Shown here: positions 19,320 to 27,429 of the stretch, one piece after another
Numbering within the stretch: position 1 is the stretch's first letter
How the letters are laid out: every line of letters begins with the position of its first letter
NCBI GenBank assembly: GCA_003149575.1
Contig: QCWG01000001.1
Location: 2,227,517-2,291,516, forward strand
Length of the DNA: 64,000 nucleotides
Source: Altererythrobacter sp. XM-24bin4
GTDB taxonomy: Bacteria > Pseudomonadota > Alphaproteobacteria > Sphingomonadales > Sphingomonadaceae
Direction: 5' to 3'
Notes under the pieces: model-generated
Database searches by the model: none
Seen by the model: only the letters and a program-made list of their open reading frames with translations
Told to the model about the DNA's origin: nothing
Program-made: the position numbers and the translations under genes

Positions 19320-20282
19320 TCAATTACAGGTCACTTTCTGGCGGCTTGCTTCATATTGATCTTGAAGCCGCCCGCTCGCCAGCGCCGGATAGGTGTCGCC
19401 GAATTCGGCGAGCGCGATGCACGCGCGATTGGTATCTTCCAGAGCAATCATCGCGTCTGCGAGAAACAGCAAGCTGTCACCGGCCCGTGCTGCCTGCTTG
19501 TCCACCTGGTAATTGCGCAAGAACCAAGGCGCGGCCTCGCGTGCCTTGCCATCATCCAGATAGACGCGACCAAGCAGGTTGCGGCCATATGTAGCGCGCC
19601 AGTGATCGGGATGCTGATCTACGAACAAGCGCAATTGCTGCTGCGCTTCCGGATAGAAGCCCGCGTTCCATAAACGGAATCCATAGGTATATTCATCATC
19701 TCCCGCATCGTCGGTTTGCGGCTTCATGATTTCTTGAACACCGGCGAGCCGTTCCTCGCTTGGTCCCGCGGTCTGCGCCGGCGCAGGCTCTGCTGTTTGT
19801 GCTGGCCGCGCTGGTTCGACGGTCGATGCGCCGCCGGTCATGGCTGACAGATTGCTCTGCGTCGCCGGAGCTTCCTCGGCTGCCGGTTCCACAACTGGTG
19901 CCGGATTGTTGGCAGCTTCCAGCGCTTCCAAACGTTCCTCAAGCAGCATCACGGCATTTCGGTTCTCTTCACCGGCTGCTGTCAATCGCTGCATTTGCGC
20001 TTCGATTGCATCAAGCCGCGCGAGAATGTCTGTCACAGCGGTGGTCGAAGTCGCGCTGGATGGATTCGATGGAGTGCCTTGCTGCGTGTTGATCTCTGGT
20101 TCGAAAAACCGTGCATCCCCGCCCGGAAACACCTGGCGTTGCAAAGCCCGGATCTCTGCTTCGATCTTGCGCACACGCGCTTCTGATACATCGTCCTGCG
20201 CCAGCGCAGGTACCGGCGTGGTCGCAATAACAGCACCGGCCAGAGCCAAACCAGCTAAATTCTTCAATTGGGGCAATTTCAC
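19320..20282 (-). CDS. cpoB: Tol-Pal system protein CpoB (YbgF)
   Basis: Periplasmic coordinator of outer-membrane constriction with peptidoglycan synthesis in the Tol-Pal system. The chosen start is GTG 20282 (GGAG about 10 bases upstream), giving a signal peptide LKNLAGLALAGAVIA ending at ALAQD. Next come a coiled coil (ARVRKIEAEIRALQRQVFPG, IEAQMQRLTAAG), an Ala/Pro-rich linker, and TPR repeats in the last 120 residues (YTYGFRLWNAGFYPEAQQQL). 320 residues. The other tol-pal genes are not nearby. tilS follows at once. Confidence 0.88.
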   Translation of the reverse strand: MKLPQLKNLAGLALAGAVIATTPVPALAQDDVSEARVRKIEAEIRALQRQVFPGGDARFFEPEINTQQGTPSNPSSATSTTAVTDILARLDAIEAQMQRLTAAGEENRNAVMLLEERLEALEAANNPAPVVEPAAEEAPATQSNLSAMTGGASTVEPARPAQTAEPAPAQTAGPSEERLAGVQEIMKPQTDDAGDDEYTYGFRLWNAGFYPEAQQQLRLFVDQHPDHWRATYGRNLLGRVYLDDGKAREAAPWFLRNYQVDKQAARAGDSLLFLADAMIALEDTNRACIALAEFGDTYPALASGRLQDQYEASRQKVTCN

Positions 20283-20416
20283 TTCGAGAGCTCCTCGATC
20301 TTCAATGTTCTGCAAATAATGGTTTGCAGATGAACCTCAGGCGAAACTTGCATCACCCGGACGACAATTGTCGACCCGACAGCATGCCAAAATGGTGGGA
20401 ATCCTTGCGTAAGCTC

Positions 20417-21277
20417 TTATTCGGGAGCCTCTGATGCGGCCCCGCTATCTATCGCATCCGGTTCCGGCGCTTCCGTCATTCGATCACGAAGGGCGTTCGC
20501 TGTAATCGGTATGTCGCGAATGGTGACCTGTTCTTCCGCCAGTGGTTCAACATCTTGCCCGCCGATTGTGACGGCAAAAGCATCAGGCCGGCCAGTCCAT
20601 ATTCGCGGGTCTCGCGCGTCAGCGGGAACAGCAAAGCTCTCGCCCATTGCCATCAGCTTTTGCTGAAGCCTGCGTCCGCCCGCCTCGTAAAAGCTAACCC
20701 ATATGCCGTCTTCCAAGGCTGTAAACACCACCTGATCGGGCGCCGTACCATCAACCGAAGCGCCAGATGTCGTTTGCGCATCCGACAGCGTCGCGACGTC
20801 GGCACCGGTGACACTGTCTTCTTCAGCGACCAGAGGTGCGGGATCAGCGCCCGGCGCCATAAACCGGGCGTAAAAGGCGTAACTACCTGCTGCCAGCAGC
20901 AGCACCGCGATAGCCGATGCCCATACTAAACCGCTGGGCGGAGCTTTGGCTGGGTCACCAGGCTCAAACGCAGGCGTGTAACGAGGGCGTTGCTCGGTTT
21001 GATTGTCCAGCTCAGCGCGGAGCGAAGCGACTATTTCGGCTTCGTCCAAGCCCAGTGCGCGTGCGTAAGTCCGTGAAAAGCCAAAAACATAAGTACGTGC
21101 CGGTAACTCAGAAAACTGATCTTGCTCAATCAGTTGCAAGTGCCGTTCAGAGATGCGCGTGCTTGCGGCAACCTGAGCAAGCGAAAGACCCTTTTCCTCG
21201 CGCGCTCGGCGCAATCGGCGTCCGACGCCCTCTAATGGGAGTTCGTTATCCGGCTCGATATTTATTTCCTCAACCAT
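20417..21277 (-). CDS. RodZ-like HTH and DUF4115 membrane protein
   Basis: The N-terminal part is an Xre-like helix-turn-helix (VGRRLRRAREEKGLSLAQVA, then ISERHLQLIEQDQFSELP), followed by one membrane helix (VWASAIAVLLLAAGSYAFYA) and a periplasmic DUF4115-like domain (WVSFYEAGGRRLQQKLMAMG). This is the RodZ architecture; RodZ links MreB to the elongation machinery and shapes rod cells. 286 residues from ATG 21277. The Ribosome-binding site is weak, and the frame is open to 21346. It follows ptsP on the same strand with a 140-base gap. Confidence 0.85.
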   Translation of the reverse strand: MVEEINIEPDNELPLEGVGRRLRRAREEKGLSLAQVAASTRISERHLQLIEQDQFSELPARTYVFGFSRTYARALGLDEAEIVASLRAELDNQTEQRPRYTPAFEPGDPAKAPPSGLVWASAIAVLLLAAGSYAFYARFMAPGADPAPLVAEEDSVTGADVATLSDAQTTSGASVDGTAPDQVVFTALEDGIWVSFYEAGGRRLQQKLMAMGESFAVPADARDPRIWTGRPDAFAVTIGGQDVEPLAEEQVTIRDIPITANALRDRMTEAPEPDAIDSGAASEAPE

Positions 21278-21419
21278 TAGGTACGACCCGATTTTCGTGT
21301 TGGCTACATGACTGTCATGGCTCTTTCGTGTCAAGCAGCCCGCCATACAGACAGACCTAAATCAGATGAAGCGAGCGAGATGTCAGAGCGACTGCTGTTT
21401 GCAGCCTCGTAGGCAGCGC

Positions 21420-23690
21420 TTAATCGGTCTCGATACCGCGCTCAGCCACCCATTCCTGAAGATTTTTCCGCAAGTCGGTTTGCGGGTCGGACAGCCAGCC
21501 GGTCATTGCTTCGGTAATCTCTCCAAGATCCACCCTGCGCACCAATTCTTTGATTGGACCTACAGCCGCAGGCGTAATCGACAAACGCCGGTATCCGAGG
21601 CCGAGCAAGGCGAGTGCTTCCAAACGCCGTCCACCCATCTCGCCGCAAACGCCCAAGTCAACCTGATGCCCCACCATGCTCGACGAAATCCGGCGCAGAA
21701 AACGCAGGATCGATGGGCTTAGCCAGTCATAACGCTCTGCCAATTTTGGATTGGCGCGGTCTGCTGCAAACAGGAATTGTGTCAGATCATTGGTTCCAAC
21801 CGACAGGAAATCGACCCGTGGAAGCATCAAATCCAGGACCTCTGCCAGTGCGGGCACTTCCAACATCGCCCCGTAGCGGATCGTATCCGGCAAATGCTTC
21901 TTCTGCTTCCGCATATGCTGGATTTGCGCTTCGAAAACCTCCTTGGCCGCATCGAATTCCCACGGCTCGGAGACCATCGGGAACATCACATGCAATTCTC
22001 GCCCGGCGGCCGCTTCAAGCAGCGAGCGCGCTTGCACTTTCATCAGCCCGCCGCGCTCGAGCGCGAGCCGCAATGCCCGCCACCCCATCGCCGGGTTTTC
22101 ATCATGTTCGGACTGTTCGGACTCAAGGTAAGGCACGGCTTTGTCACCGCCGATATCGACAGTGCGAAAAACTACAGGCTTGTCGCCTGCTGCTTCTAGA
22201 ACATCGCGGTACAAACGGGTTTGTCGTTCGCGCTGAGGCAAAGTAGCCGAAACCAGAAACTGGAACTCAGTTCGGAACAGCCCCACGCCATCAGCGCCAG
22301 TCATCGCGAGTGCAGAGATATCGTCGCGAAGACCAGCATTTATCATGACCTGAATGCGCGTACCGCAACGGGTGAAGGGCTCTACATCGCGCAGCTTGGC
22401 GTACGCTGCCTGTTTCTCACGCGATTTCTCGAACCGCGTATCGAATGCGTCTGCAACCTGCTGTGATGGCCGGATCGTGGCTGTCGCCTGGTTCGCATCG
22501 AGCAGAATTTGATCTCCGTCGCGCACAATTCCCCGAATACCGCGCGCACGACCCAACACCGGCAGCCCCATCGCACGCGCGACAATCACCACATGCGATG
22601 TGAGCGAGCCTTCCTCCAGGATCACGCCCTTCAAGCGGCGCCGATCATATTCGAGCAATTCGGCCGGGCCCAGATTTCGCGCGATCAGGATAGTGTCTTT
22701 GCGCAGACCTTGCGATGCTGCGGTGCCCAGCTGGCCAGACACGGTCCGAAGCAGCCGATTGGAAAGATCCTCAAGATCATGCATCCGGTCCGCGAGCAAG
22801 GGATCATCAATTTCCCGCATGCGCATACGCGTGCGTTGCTGCACGCGTTCGATCGCAGCTTCCGCAGTCAGGCCGGAATCGATCGCTTCGTTGATGCGAC
22901 GCCCCCACCCTTCATCATAAGCGAACATCTTGTATGTTTCGAGCACCTCGTCGTGCTCTCCGCCCACGCCGAACTCGGCCTGGCTTGCCATATTGTCAAT
23001 CTGCTCGCGCATCTTGTCAAAGGCGCGATAGACACGCTGCCGCTCTGCTTCGATGTCGTCTGCAACAATATGATCGATTGTGATGCGGGGTTGGTGATAA
23101 ACGGCGAAACCGCCGGCCAACCCTTTGACCAAAGCTAGGCCGGTAATGTTCTGCGTGCCTGTCTGCGCTCCGCTAAGGCCGCGTGCGTCTTCCTCGTCGA
23201 CCAGTTCTGCATTCGAGATCAGCTCTGATAGAACCATGGCCGTGGTTTGCAGCGCTTCAATTTCGACGTCTTCGTATTTGCGGGGATCAACATGTTGCAC
23301 GCACAATGTGCCCACTACACGTTCATGGTACACGATTGGCACCCCGGCAAAGGAATGGAATTTCTCCTCACCGGTTTCCGGGCGATATTGAAAGTCGGGA
23401 TGTGCCTTTGCCTCGGCCAGGTTCAGCGTTTCATTGTTTGCGGCAATGGTCCCGGTAAGCCCTTCTCCAATCGCCATGCGTGTGACGTGGACAGCGCTTT
23501 TGTTCAAACCGCGGGTCGCGAACAGCTCCAGCATGCCTTCGCGCAGCAAGTAGATCGAGCAGACCTCGCTATCCAGGCTTTTGCCAACAATCTCGACCAC
23601 ACGGTCAAGCTTGGCTTGCGCATGCAAACGCGAAGCCATGACCTCGTGTAAACGAGTCAGGATCTGACGGGCCGAAGCTGCTGCTGTCAT
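21420..23690 (-). CDS. ptsP: Phosphoenolpyruvate--protein phosphotransferase PtsP (EI-Ntr)
   Basis: First enzyme of the nitrogen-type phosphotransferase system; it passes phosphate from PEP to NPr and acts in regulation rather than sugar transport. A GAF sensor domain (about residues 18-160, with YHERVVGTLCVQHVDP) precedes the enzyme I domains. The phosphorylated histidine is His366 in GSLTSHVVIVARAMGLPVL; PEP-binding motifs GVGLFRTEFQFL, MFPMVSEPWEF and FLSVGTNDLTQF are intact. 756 residues, standard for the GAF form. No ptsN or ptsO is in the window. Confidence 0.96.
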   Translation of the reverse strand: MTAAASARQILTRLHEVMASRLHAQAKLDRVVEIVGKSLDSEVCSIYLLREGMLELFATRGLNKSAVHVTRMAIGEGLTGTIAANNETLNLAEAKAHPDFQYRPETGEEKFHSFAGVPIVYHERVVGTLCVQHVDPRKYEDVEIEALQTTAMVLSELISNAELVDEEDARGLSGAQTGTQNITGLALVKGLAGGFAVYHQPRITIDHIVADDIEAERQRVYRAFDKMREQIDNMASQAEFGVGGEHDEVLETYKMFAYDEGWGRRINEAIDSGLTAEAAIERVQQRTRMRMREIDDPLLADRMHDLEDLSNRLLRTVSGQLGTAASQGLRKDTILIARNLGPAELLEYDRRRLKGVILEEGSLTSHVVIVARAMGLPVLGRARGIRGIVRDGDQILLDANQATATIRPSQQVADAFDTRFEKSREKQAAYAKLRDVEPFTRCGTRIQVMINAGLRDDISALAMTGADGVGLFRTEFQFLVSATLPQRERQTRLYRDVLEAAGDKPVVFRTVDIGGDKAVPYLESEQSEHDENPAMGWRALRLALERGGLMKVQARSLLEAAAGRELHVMFPMVSEPWEFDAAKEVFEAQIQHMRKQKKHLPDTIRYGAMLEVPALAEVLDLMLPRVDFLSVGTNDLTQFLFAADRANPKLAERYDWLSPSILRFLRRISSSMVGHQVDLGVCGEMGGRRLEALALLGLGYRRLSITPAAVGPIKELVRRVDLGEITEAMTGWLSDPQTDLRKNLQEWVAERGIETD

Positions 23691-23797
23691 ATGAAAACCG
23701 CTATAGCAGGTTGGTAGCGAAGCGAAATCCCGCCCAACAACAATTTTATCTCAGTTCGGCGACTATCCGTTCCAAAACGGCAGTGGAGCGATAATGC

Positions 23798-23953
23798 TCA
23801 GGCTTCGGCGAGCTCTTGCTTGATTTGCAGCTTTTGTTTCTTGAGCATCTGGATCGTACTTGTGTCCGGAGCTGGTCGGTTCATTTCCTCGCGCAATTGC
23901 GCTTCGAGACCTGCGTGCTTGTTCTGTAAAGCTTGGACATGTGTCGATACCAT
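23798..23953 (-). CDS. DUF465 (YdcH-like) small coiled-coil protein
   Basis: A 51-residue helical protein, MVSTHVQALQNKHAGLEAQL and onward, ending KKQKLQIKQELAEA. The pattern (short N-terminal helix, then charged Lys-rich second helix) is that of DUF465/YdcH, function unknown. ATG 23953 has AGGAG 7 bases upstream. It is divergent from a second DUF465 gene, 167 bases away. Confidence 0.85.
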   Translation of the reverse strand: MVSTHVQALQNKHAGLEAQLREEMNRPAPDTSTIQMLKKQKLQIKQELAEA

Positions 23954-24120
23954 CAAGGCTCTCCTCTTCGCGTGATTACCGCAAAGCGACTCGCCTACGC
24001 GCGGACGAGCCGCGAAAGAGTATGAAACCATAGAATCGCTATCTTGAAAAGGCTGTGGCGTTACGTATGCGTTGCGCAACAATGTAAAAACGCCGAACCG
24101 ATAACGAAGGAGTGGGGCAA

Positions 24121-24318
24121 GTGAACGAGCAAGAGCTTAGAAAACGGCTTGAATTGCTTCGTTCGGAGCACCGCGATCTGGATGCTGCGATTACCGCGCT
24201 GACGGAATCCGGTTCGCAAGACCAACTTCAGATTGCACGCTTGAAGAAACGAAAATTGCGCCTGAAGGACCAGATCGCAATCTTCGAAGATCAATTGCTG
24301 CCTGACATTATCGCCTGA
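24121..24318 (+). CDS. DUF465 (YdcH-like) small coiled-coil protein, second copy
   Basis: A 65-residue protein with two helices: ELRKRLELLRSEHRDLDAAI and LQIARLKKRKLRLKDQIAIF. The tail LKKRKLRLKDQI parallels the neighbouring DUF465 gene, so the two are paralogues. GTG 24121 is chosen because AAGGAG lies about 10 bases upstream; GTG 24112 would sit on top of it. Function unknown; the rcdA-like gene follows on the same strand after 135 bases. Confidence 0.85.
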   Translation: MNEQELRKRLELLRSEHRDLDAAITALTESGSQDQLQIARLKKRKLRLKDQIAIFEDQLLPDIIA

Positions 24319-24453
24319 TTTTTCATCAACCTAAGTGTTTATCCTGGATAATTTGCCTCAATCCGTTCCGGTTTGGGACACGCATAGGCAAAGGCGCGGA
24401 AAACATGGTTGCCAGACTGGACGCAGGACGAAACTCCATCTTAACCCAGTTTC

Positions 24454-24912
24454 ATGATGCGCCCTTCAAACCTTTCCCGCCCGATTATTGAATCGCTCTA
24501 CAGCGAGGCATTGCTGCTGGCTGATGAAACGCGCGCCGTGTTCGCGATGGGGATGGGGGATGCCGCACCCGACGCAAGCGACCGCTTGCGACTGGCGCTT
24601 TCGAGCGAAGGGCTGAAAGCCACGACACGCATGATGCATGTGCTGGCGTGGCTGCTGAACCAGCGTGCTTTCTTTTCCGGCGAGTTGAGCGAGAATCAAC
24701 TTCGCCATCACGGGCGCCTGCCCGATGACAGGCCAAGCAATGCAGACGATCTTGAACTGCTCGAGACTGAGACCCGCGCGTTGATCGAAGAAACGATTAA
24801 ACTGCACCGCCGCATTGCACGTTTGGATCAAGCGTGGGCTGACGAGTTCGAAACGCAGCCGGTCGTACACGCGCTGCGCGCGAGGCTCGACCGCGCCATC
24901 AATATGCGCTGA
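24454..24912 (+). CDS. rcdA: DUF1465 protein, RcdA-like regulator of CtrA degradation
   Basis: A 152-residue all-helical protein, with LSRPIIESLYSEALLLADET, GLKATTRMMHVLAWLLNQRA and ELLETETRALIEETIKLHRR as its main helices. This is the DUF1465 family, which includes Caulobacter RcdA, an adaptor that helps ClpXP degrade the cell-cycle regulator CtrA. Family membership is strong; equivalence of role here is inferred. Two adjacent ATGs (24454, 24457) could start it. It is convergent with glpK, 6 bases away. Confidence 0.82.
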   Translation: MMRPSNLSRPIIESLYSEALLLADETRAVFAMGMGDAAPDASDRLRLALSSEGLKATTRMMHVLAWLLNQRAFFSGELSENQLRHHGRLPDDRPSNADDLELLETETRALIEETIKLHRRIARLDQAWADEFETQPVVHALRARLDRAINMR

Positions 24913-24918
24913 CCCGTC

Positions 24919-26388
24919 CTAGGCTGCGATCAAAGCCTTCTTCCAGGCTGCCAATCGACCTTCGCGCACGTCGCTATCCATTGCGGGGGTAAAGCTTTGC
25001 AGATTGCCGCGCAGCGCCGTTGCCGCTTCGTTCAAGTCGGCGTAAATGCCAGCGCCAGCTGCTGCGAGCATGGCTGTACCCAGAGCTGTCGTTTCCACGA
25101 ATTCAGGGCGCTCGACAGTCAAATCGAGCATGTCGGCCAAATCTTGCGCCATCCAGTTGTTCGCGCTCATCCCGCCATCGATACGCAACGTTTCCCAAGG
25201 TGCGCCATCGGCGGCAAAAGCCATTGCCAGATCGTGGGTCTGATGGGCCATCGCCTCCAGTGCCGCACGCGCCAGCTCAGCCTTGCCAGTTGAAAAACTC
25301 AGACCGTTTATCACGCCGCGCGCCTCTGCCTGCCAATGCGGCGCACCAAGGCCGCTCAGCGCTGGCACAATCGTAACCCCGCCACTGTCGGGAATAGACC
25401 GCGCAAGCTCTTCTGTCTGACTCGCGACCTCAACGATGCCAAGCGAATCGCGCAGCCATTGGATCAGGCTGCCCGCCACGAATACGGAGCCTTCCAGCGC
25501 GTAGGTACGCTGGTCATTGATCTGATACAGGACAGTGCCCAGCAAGCGGTTGGTCGAGCGCGGAATCTCGCCGCCTTTGTTGGTCAGCACGAAAGCGCCA
25601 GTGCCATAAGTTGACTTGGTCTCGCCCGGCGAGAGGCAAGCCTGGCCAATGGTGGCCGACTGCTGGTCACCTGCAAGGCCAGTGATAGGGATCTCGCGCC
25701 CTAGCCATTCGGCGCTTGCGACCGCGACCTCCCCCGCATTGTCGACAACTTCAGGCAAGGCCGCATGCGGAACGCCGAACAATTCGCAAAGTGCCGGATC
25801 GAACAACGCGCCGCCTAGCTCCAGCAACAAGGTTCGGCTGGCGTTGCTCGCATCCGAGATGTGCGCTCCGCCTGAAAGTTTGAAGATCAACCAGCTTTCG
25901 ATAGTGCCAAATGCCAAAGTGCCCATTTCCGCAGCTGCGCGAACCGCGGGTTCATTTTCGAGCATCCAGCGCATTTTCGTGCCAGAGAAATAGGGGTCAA
26001 GCAGCAATCCTGTTCGTGCCTGAACATCACCTTCGTGCCCCGCTTGGCGCAATTCCTGACATGATGGTTCCGTTCTGCGGTCCTGCCATACGATCGCCTT
26101 GCAGAGCGGTTCGCCCGTGGTCTTATCCCATGCGACCACCGTTTCACGCTGGTTGGTGATCCCGATGCACGAAATGCGATCAGCTCCGCCCGCCTGCTCA
26201 GTAACGTCGCGCACACAAGCGAGCGTCTTGTCCCATATTTCCGATGCGTCATGCTCAACCCAGCCAGGCCTTGGATAATGCTGTTCCAGCTCGCGCTGCG
26301 CCACATGATGCAGCTTGCCCGCGGAATCGAACAGCATCGCGCGCGTCGAAGTGGTCCCTTCGTCCAGCACCAGAATGAAGTCTGACAT
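24919..26388 (-). CDS. glpK: Glycerol kinase
   Basis: Phosphorylates glycerol to sn-glycerol 3-phosphate with ATP. FGGY-family kinase: N-terminal ATP loop ILVLDEGTTSTRAMLFD, substrate region WQDRRTEPSCQELR, glycerol-binding loop AGDQQSATIGQACL, and C-terminal GGMSANNWMAQDLADML. 489 residues from ATG 26388 with GGGGAG just upstream. Neither glpF nor glpD is adjacent. It is divergent from the MBL hydrolase gene, 57 bases apart, so they may share a control region. Confidence 0.96.
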   Translation of the reverse strand: MSDFILVLDEGTTSTRAMLFDSAGKLHHVAQRELEQHYPRPGWVEHDASEIWDKTLACVRDVTEQAGGADRISCIGITNQRETVVAWDKTTGEPLCKAIVWQDRRTEPSCQELRQAGHEGDVQARTGLLLDPYFSGTKMRWMLENEPAVRAAAEMGTLAFGTIESWLIFKLSGGAHISDASNASRTLLLELGGALFDPALCELFGVPHAALPEVVDNAGEVAVASAEWLGREIPITGLAGDQQSATIGQACLSPGETKSTYGTGAFVLTNKGGEIPRSTNRLLGTVLYQINDQRTYALEGSVFVAGSLIQWLRDSLGIVEVASQTEELARSIPDSGGVTIVPALSGLGAPHWQAEARGVINGLSFSTGKAELARAALEAMAHQTHDLAMAFAADGAPWETLRIDGGMSANNWMAQDLADMLDLTVERPEFVETTALGTAMLAAAGAGIYADLNEAATALRGNLQSFTPAMDSDVREGRLAAWKKALIAA

Positions 26389-26445
26389 AATTCTCCCCAA
26401 ATTCGCTGGCGTGACATGTGCACGACCATCCTTCATATGCAAGTC

Positions 26446-27318
26446 ATGGCTTTACCACCCGAACCATGGCCCACGGGCATCGCCGAACAATGCGAACCGC
26501 TGGTGCGGCGCGTCCTCGCCCCTAACCCGTCACCTTACACCTATACCGGCACGCAGACCTATATAGTGGGCAGTGCTGGCGATGTGGCGGTGATTGATCC
26601 GGGGCCAAACGAACCTGACCATATTGACGCGATAATGGCTGCGATTGGTGATGCCAAAGTCGCCGCGATCATGTGCACGCACACACACCGCGATCACTCG
26701 CCTGCGGCCGCCCCCTTGGCAGAGCGCACCGGCGCGCCGATTGTGGGCTGTGCTCCGCTTGTGATCGACAGCGATCTGCCGCGCAGTGACGAAGCTTTCG
26801 ATACTACCTATGCGCCAGACCGCGTGTTGGAAGATGGCGAAGCGATGACCGGCGAAGGTTGGACTTTGCGCGCGGTGCATACGCCGGGGCACACATCAAA
26901 CCACCTCTGCTTCGCGCTGGAAGAGAGCGGCGCGCTGTTCACTGGAGATCATGTGATGGGCTGGTCAACCAGCGTGGTGATCCCGCCTGATGGCGATATG
27001 GGCGACTATATGGCGAGCCTTGAACGGCTGCAGGCACGCGAGGACAGGGTGTATTATTCGGCGCACGGGGCGCCGATCGAAAAGCCGCGCCAGCTGGTAC
27101 GCGGGATGATGGGGCATCGCCGCCAGCGCGAGAACCAGATTCTGCGGCTATTGGGCGAACAAGCTCGCACGATCCCGGACTTCATTCCGGTGATGTATAA
27201 GGGCTTGGACGAGCGCCTGCATAAGGCCGCGCAAATGAGCGTGATGGCGCATCTGCTCGATCTGGAGAAACGCGGGCTCGTTGCTCAGGGTGAGAACGAA
27301 GTCTGGCAGACAAACTAG
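26446..27318 (+). CDS. MBL-fold metallo-hydrolase (LACTB2-like)
   Basis: Metallo-beta-lactamase fold enzyme of 290 residues. Metal ligands are clear: CTHTHRDHSPAA (HxHxDH), HTPGHTSNHLCF, FTGDHVMGW, and a late histidine in YSAHGAPIE. A C-terminal winged-helix-like part follows (LDERLHKAAQMSVMAHLLDL), as in LACTB2-type proteins. The substrate is not predictable. ATG 26446 (MALPPEPWP) is preferred; 26437 and 26416 are in frame. Convergent with the RND pump gene. Confidence 0.88.
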   Translation: MALPPEPWPTGIAEQCEPLVRRVLAPNPSPYTYTGTQTYIVGSAGDVAVIDPGPNEPDHIDAIMAAIGDAKVAAIMCTHTHRDHSPAAAPLAERTGAPIVGCAPLVIDSDLPRSDEAFDTTYAPDRVLEDGEAMTGEGWTLRAVHTPGHTSNHLCFALEESGALFTGDHVMGWSTSVVIPPDGDMGDYMASLERLQAREDRVYYSAHGAPIEKPRQLVRGMMGHRRQRENQILRLLGEQARTIPDFIPVMYKGLDERLHKAAQMSVMAHLLDLEKRGLVAQGENEVWQTN

Positions 27319-27429
27319 CGAGATTTAACTGCGAGCCGGAAAGTCCGAAACTGGGGTGGAAAGCGGACAATATCTGTTCGACCGCGCGCTGATCACAAAA
27401 ACGGGTAACGACGAAGCCAGCGCTCCTTC

